Part shown: positions 62,468-64,000 of the stretch, one piece after another
Numbering within the stretch: position 1 is the first letter of the stretch
Layout: each line of letters opens with the position of its first letter
Translations under genes and position numbers: made by a program
The notes under the pieces: model-generated
The model's input: the letters and a program-made list of their open reading frames with translations, nothing else
The model's database searches: none
What the model was told of the DNA's origin: nothing
Source: JANQQJ01 sp046290575
GTDB taxonomy: Bacteria > Pseudomonadota > Alphaproteobacteria > SMXS01
DNA length: 64,000 bases
Direction of reading: 5' to 3'
Assembly (NCBI GenBank): GCA_046290575.1
Contig: JBKAGX010000007.1
Location: forward strand, 1-64,000

Positions 62468-63823
62468 TTAACGGGGCAACAGGCCATCAAGGCCGGGCGG
62501 CAATTGCGGCATGCCTTTCTTGCCCATCTTCGACATACGCTTCATCATCTGGCCCATCTGCTGATGCTGTTTCAGCAGCTTGTTGACGTCCTGCACGCTG
62601 GTGCCGGAGCCGGCAGCGATACGCTTCTTGCGCGACGCGCCAATGACCTTTGTTTTTTCACGCTCCAGCGGCGTCATCGAATTGATGATGGCCACCTGTC
62701 GGCCCAGCATCTTTTCGTCGACATTGGCCTGCGACAGCGCCTTCTTCATCTTCCCGACGCCGGGCATCAGCCCCAAGACGCCCGACATGCCGCCCATCTT
62801 GTTCATCTGTTCCAGCTGCTTCTGGTAATCGACAAGCGTGAACTGGCCCTTCTTCATGCGGGCCATCAGGTCGGCGGCGTCGTCCTCGTTGACGATCTCC
62901 TGCGCCTTCTCGACCAGGCTGACCACATCGCCCATGCCCAGAATGCGCGAGGCAACGCGGTCGGGATGGAATGCATCCATTTCATCCAGATGTTCGCCGG
63001 TGCCGACCAGCTTGATCGGGCAGCCGGTGACAGAGCGCATGCTCAGCGCCGCACCGCCACGGCCGTCGCCGTCCATGCGGGTCAGCACAATGCCGGTGAC
63101 CGTCAGCCGTTCGTTGAACTGCTTGGCGACGTTGACGGCGTCTTGACCGGTCAGTGAGTCAGCGACCAGCAGTGTCTCCACCGGCAGGGCAGAAAACTTG
63201 ACACTGTCGAGTTCGGCCATCAGCCCTTCATCGACATGCAGCCGGCCTGCGGTATCCAGCATAACAACGTCATAGCCGCCCAGCTTGCCGGCCTCCATGG
63301 CGCGCTTGGCGATATCAACGGGCTGCTGGCCATCCATGATGGGCAAAGTGGCCACGCCGGCCTGCTCGCCCAGAATCTTCAATTGCTCCTGCGCCGCGGG
63401 CCGCCTGGTGTCCAGCGAGGCCATCAGGACCTTTTTGCGCTCTTTTTCGGTCAGCCGCTTGGCGATCTTGGCGGTGGATGTGGTCTTGCCGGAACCCTGC
63501 AGCCCAACCATCATGACAGCTGCCGGCGGTATGGCCGCCAAATTCAGGCCTTCGCTTTCGCCGCCCAGCATCTCGGTCAGTTCGTCATTGACGATCTTGA
63601 CCACCATCTGGCCCGGCGTGACCGATTTCAGGACTTCCTGGCCAACGGCGCGGGTCTTGACCTTGTCGATGAATTCCTTGACCACCGGCAGGGCGACATC
63701 GGCTTCTAAGAGCGCCACGCGCACTTCGCGCATGGCCGCGTTCACGTCGGATTCGTTGAGAACCCCGCGGCTGCGCAGAGTATCGAAAATGTCGCCCAGA
63801 CGGCTCGACAGGCTTTCGAACAT
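62468..63823 (-). CDS. ffh: Signal recognition particle protein
   Basis: 451 residues. ATG 63823 gives MFESLSSRLGDIFDTLRSRG; upstream codons of the same frame are not homologous. N domain, then the GTPase with P-loop VGLQGSGKTTSTAKIAKRL near 106, DTRRPAAQEQLKILGEQAGV, DTAGRLHVDEGLM near 190 and TRMDGDGRGGAALS. The Met-rich M domain that binds signal peptides and 4.5S RNA follows (MMKRMSKMGKKGMPQLPPGL at the end). First gene of the ffh-rpsP-rimM-trmD-rplS run; the 177 bases from here to the right edge presumably contain its promoter. Confidence 0.97.
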   Translation of the reverse strand: MFESLSSRLGDIFDTLRSRGVLNESDVNAAMREVRVALLEADVALPVVKEFIDKVKTRAVGQEVLKSVTPGQMVVKIVNDELTEMLGGESEGLNLAAIPPAAVMMVGLQGSGKTTSTAKIAKRLTEKERKKVLMASLDTRRPAAQEQLKILGEQAGVATLPIMDGQQPVDIAKRAMEAGKLGGYDVVMLDTAGRLHVDEGLMAELDSVKFSALPVETLLVADSLTGQDAVNVAKQFNERLTVTGIVLTRMDGDGRGGAALSMRSVTGCPIKLVGTGEHLDEMDAFHPDRVASRILGMGDVVSLVEKAQEIVNEDDAADLMARMKKGQFTLVDYQKQLEQMNKMGGMSGVLGLMPGVGKMKKALSQANVDEKMLGRQVAIINSMTPLEREKTKVIGASRKKRIAAGSGTSVQDVNKLLKQHQQMGQMMKRMSKMGKKGMPQLPPGLDGLLPR

Positions 63824-64000
63824 CACCCAATTCTCTTCCGGGCCAAGGCCCAACAACTTCCAGGGCCCAAAGCCCAATGACTTAAAGCACCCGCGGGCGA
63901 ATCCTCGCTGACGGGTGGGTATCCTTCGGACACGAAAAGCTCTGCATTCGTGAAGCGCCGCGGAACCTAGGGGCGGGGTGCCGCAAAGTCAAGCGTTGCC

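Overview
The window is a chromosomal segment of a GC-rich alphaproteobacterium. This rests on gene order and content: rplU-rpmA-obgE-proB-proA-nadD-rsfS-rlmH, atpHAGDC without the Fo genes, mdh-sucC-sucD-sucA-odhB-lpdA as one TCA block, sdhCDAB, and ffh-rpsP-rimM-trmD-rplS-leuC-leuD-leuB-asd. The genus cannot be fixed from the sequence alone.

Layout. Positions 1 to about 5223 hold an RHS polymorphic-toxin locus. The 3' end of one rhs gene enters from the left edge with a private C-terminal tail and a membrane-protein partner. A second rhs fragment follows with a different tail and a tiny overlapping partner gene, then a third broken copy. From 5224 to about 13900 lies an accessory island: a DUF3489 / DUF2924 / large serine recombinase module, converging on a 1741-codon STAND-type ATPase whose N-terminus looks like a decayed PD-(D/E)XK nuclease. 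The island stops next to a tRNA-Ser(CGA) gene. Everything after that is core genome.

The core part runs in blocks. A plus-strand block (14.2-24.6 kb) carries ribosomal proteins L21 and L27, a ribosome-assembly GTPase, proline synthesis, NAD synthesis, ribosome silencing and 23S rRNA methylation, phosphoglycerate mutase, an EnvC-like murein hydrolase activator, CtpA and RppH. A minus-strand block (24.6-32.7 kb) carries a ferritin-like protein, F1 ATP synthase and priA. A short plus-strand set (fsa-DUF484-xerC) precedes a long minus-strand energy block (35.2-47.4 kb) with lpdA, odhB, sucA, sucD, sucC, mdh, a short-chain fatty acid permease, zapE and an arsR-arsI pair. Two SDR genes face sdhCDAB. 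The rest (53.1-63.8 kb) is minus strand: mesaconyl-CoA hydratase, a malyl-CoA lyase/thioesterase relative, asd, leucine synthesis, and the translation and secretion genes rplS-trmD-rimM-rpsP-ffh.

Most interesting points: the giant STAND protein with a Gln-x-Thr where a catalytic Gln-x-Lys is expected; two core genes (rsfS and trmD) with no usable ATG/GTG/TTG at the family N-terminus but AUU or AUA exactly seven bases after a perfect AAGGAG; an AT-rich patch inside fsa; the RHS cassette array; and a two-gene arsR-arsI operon with its operator. Several REP-like palindromes sit between core genes.
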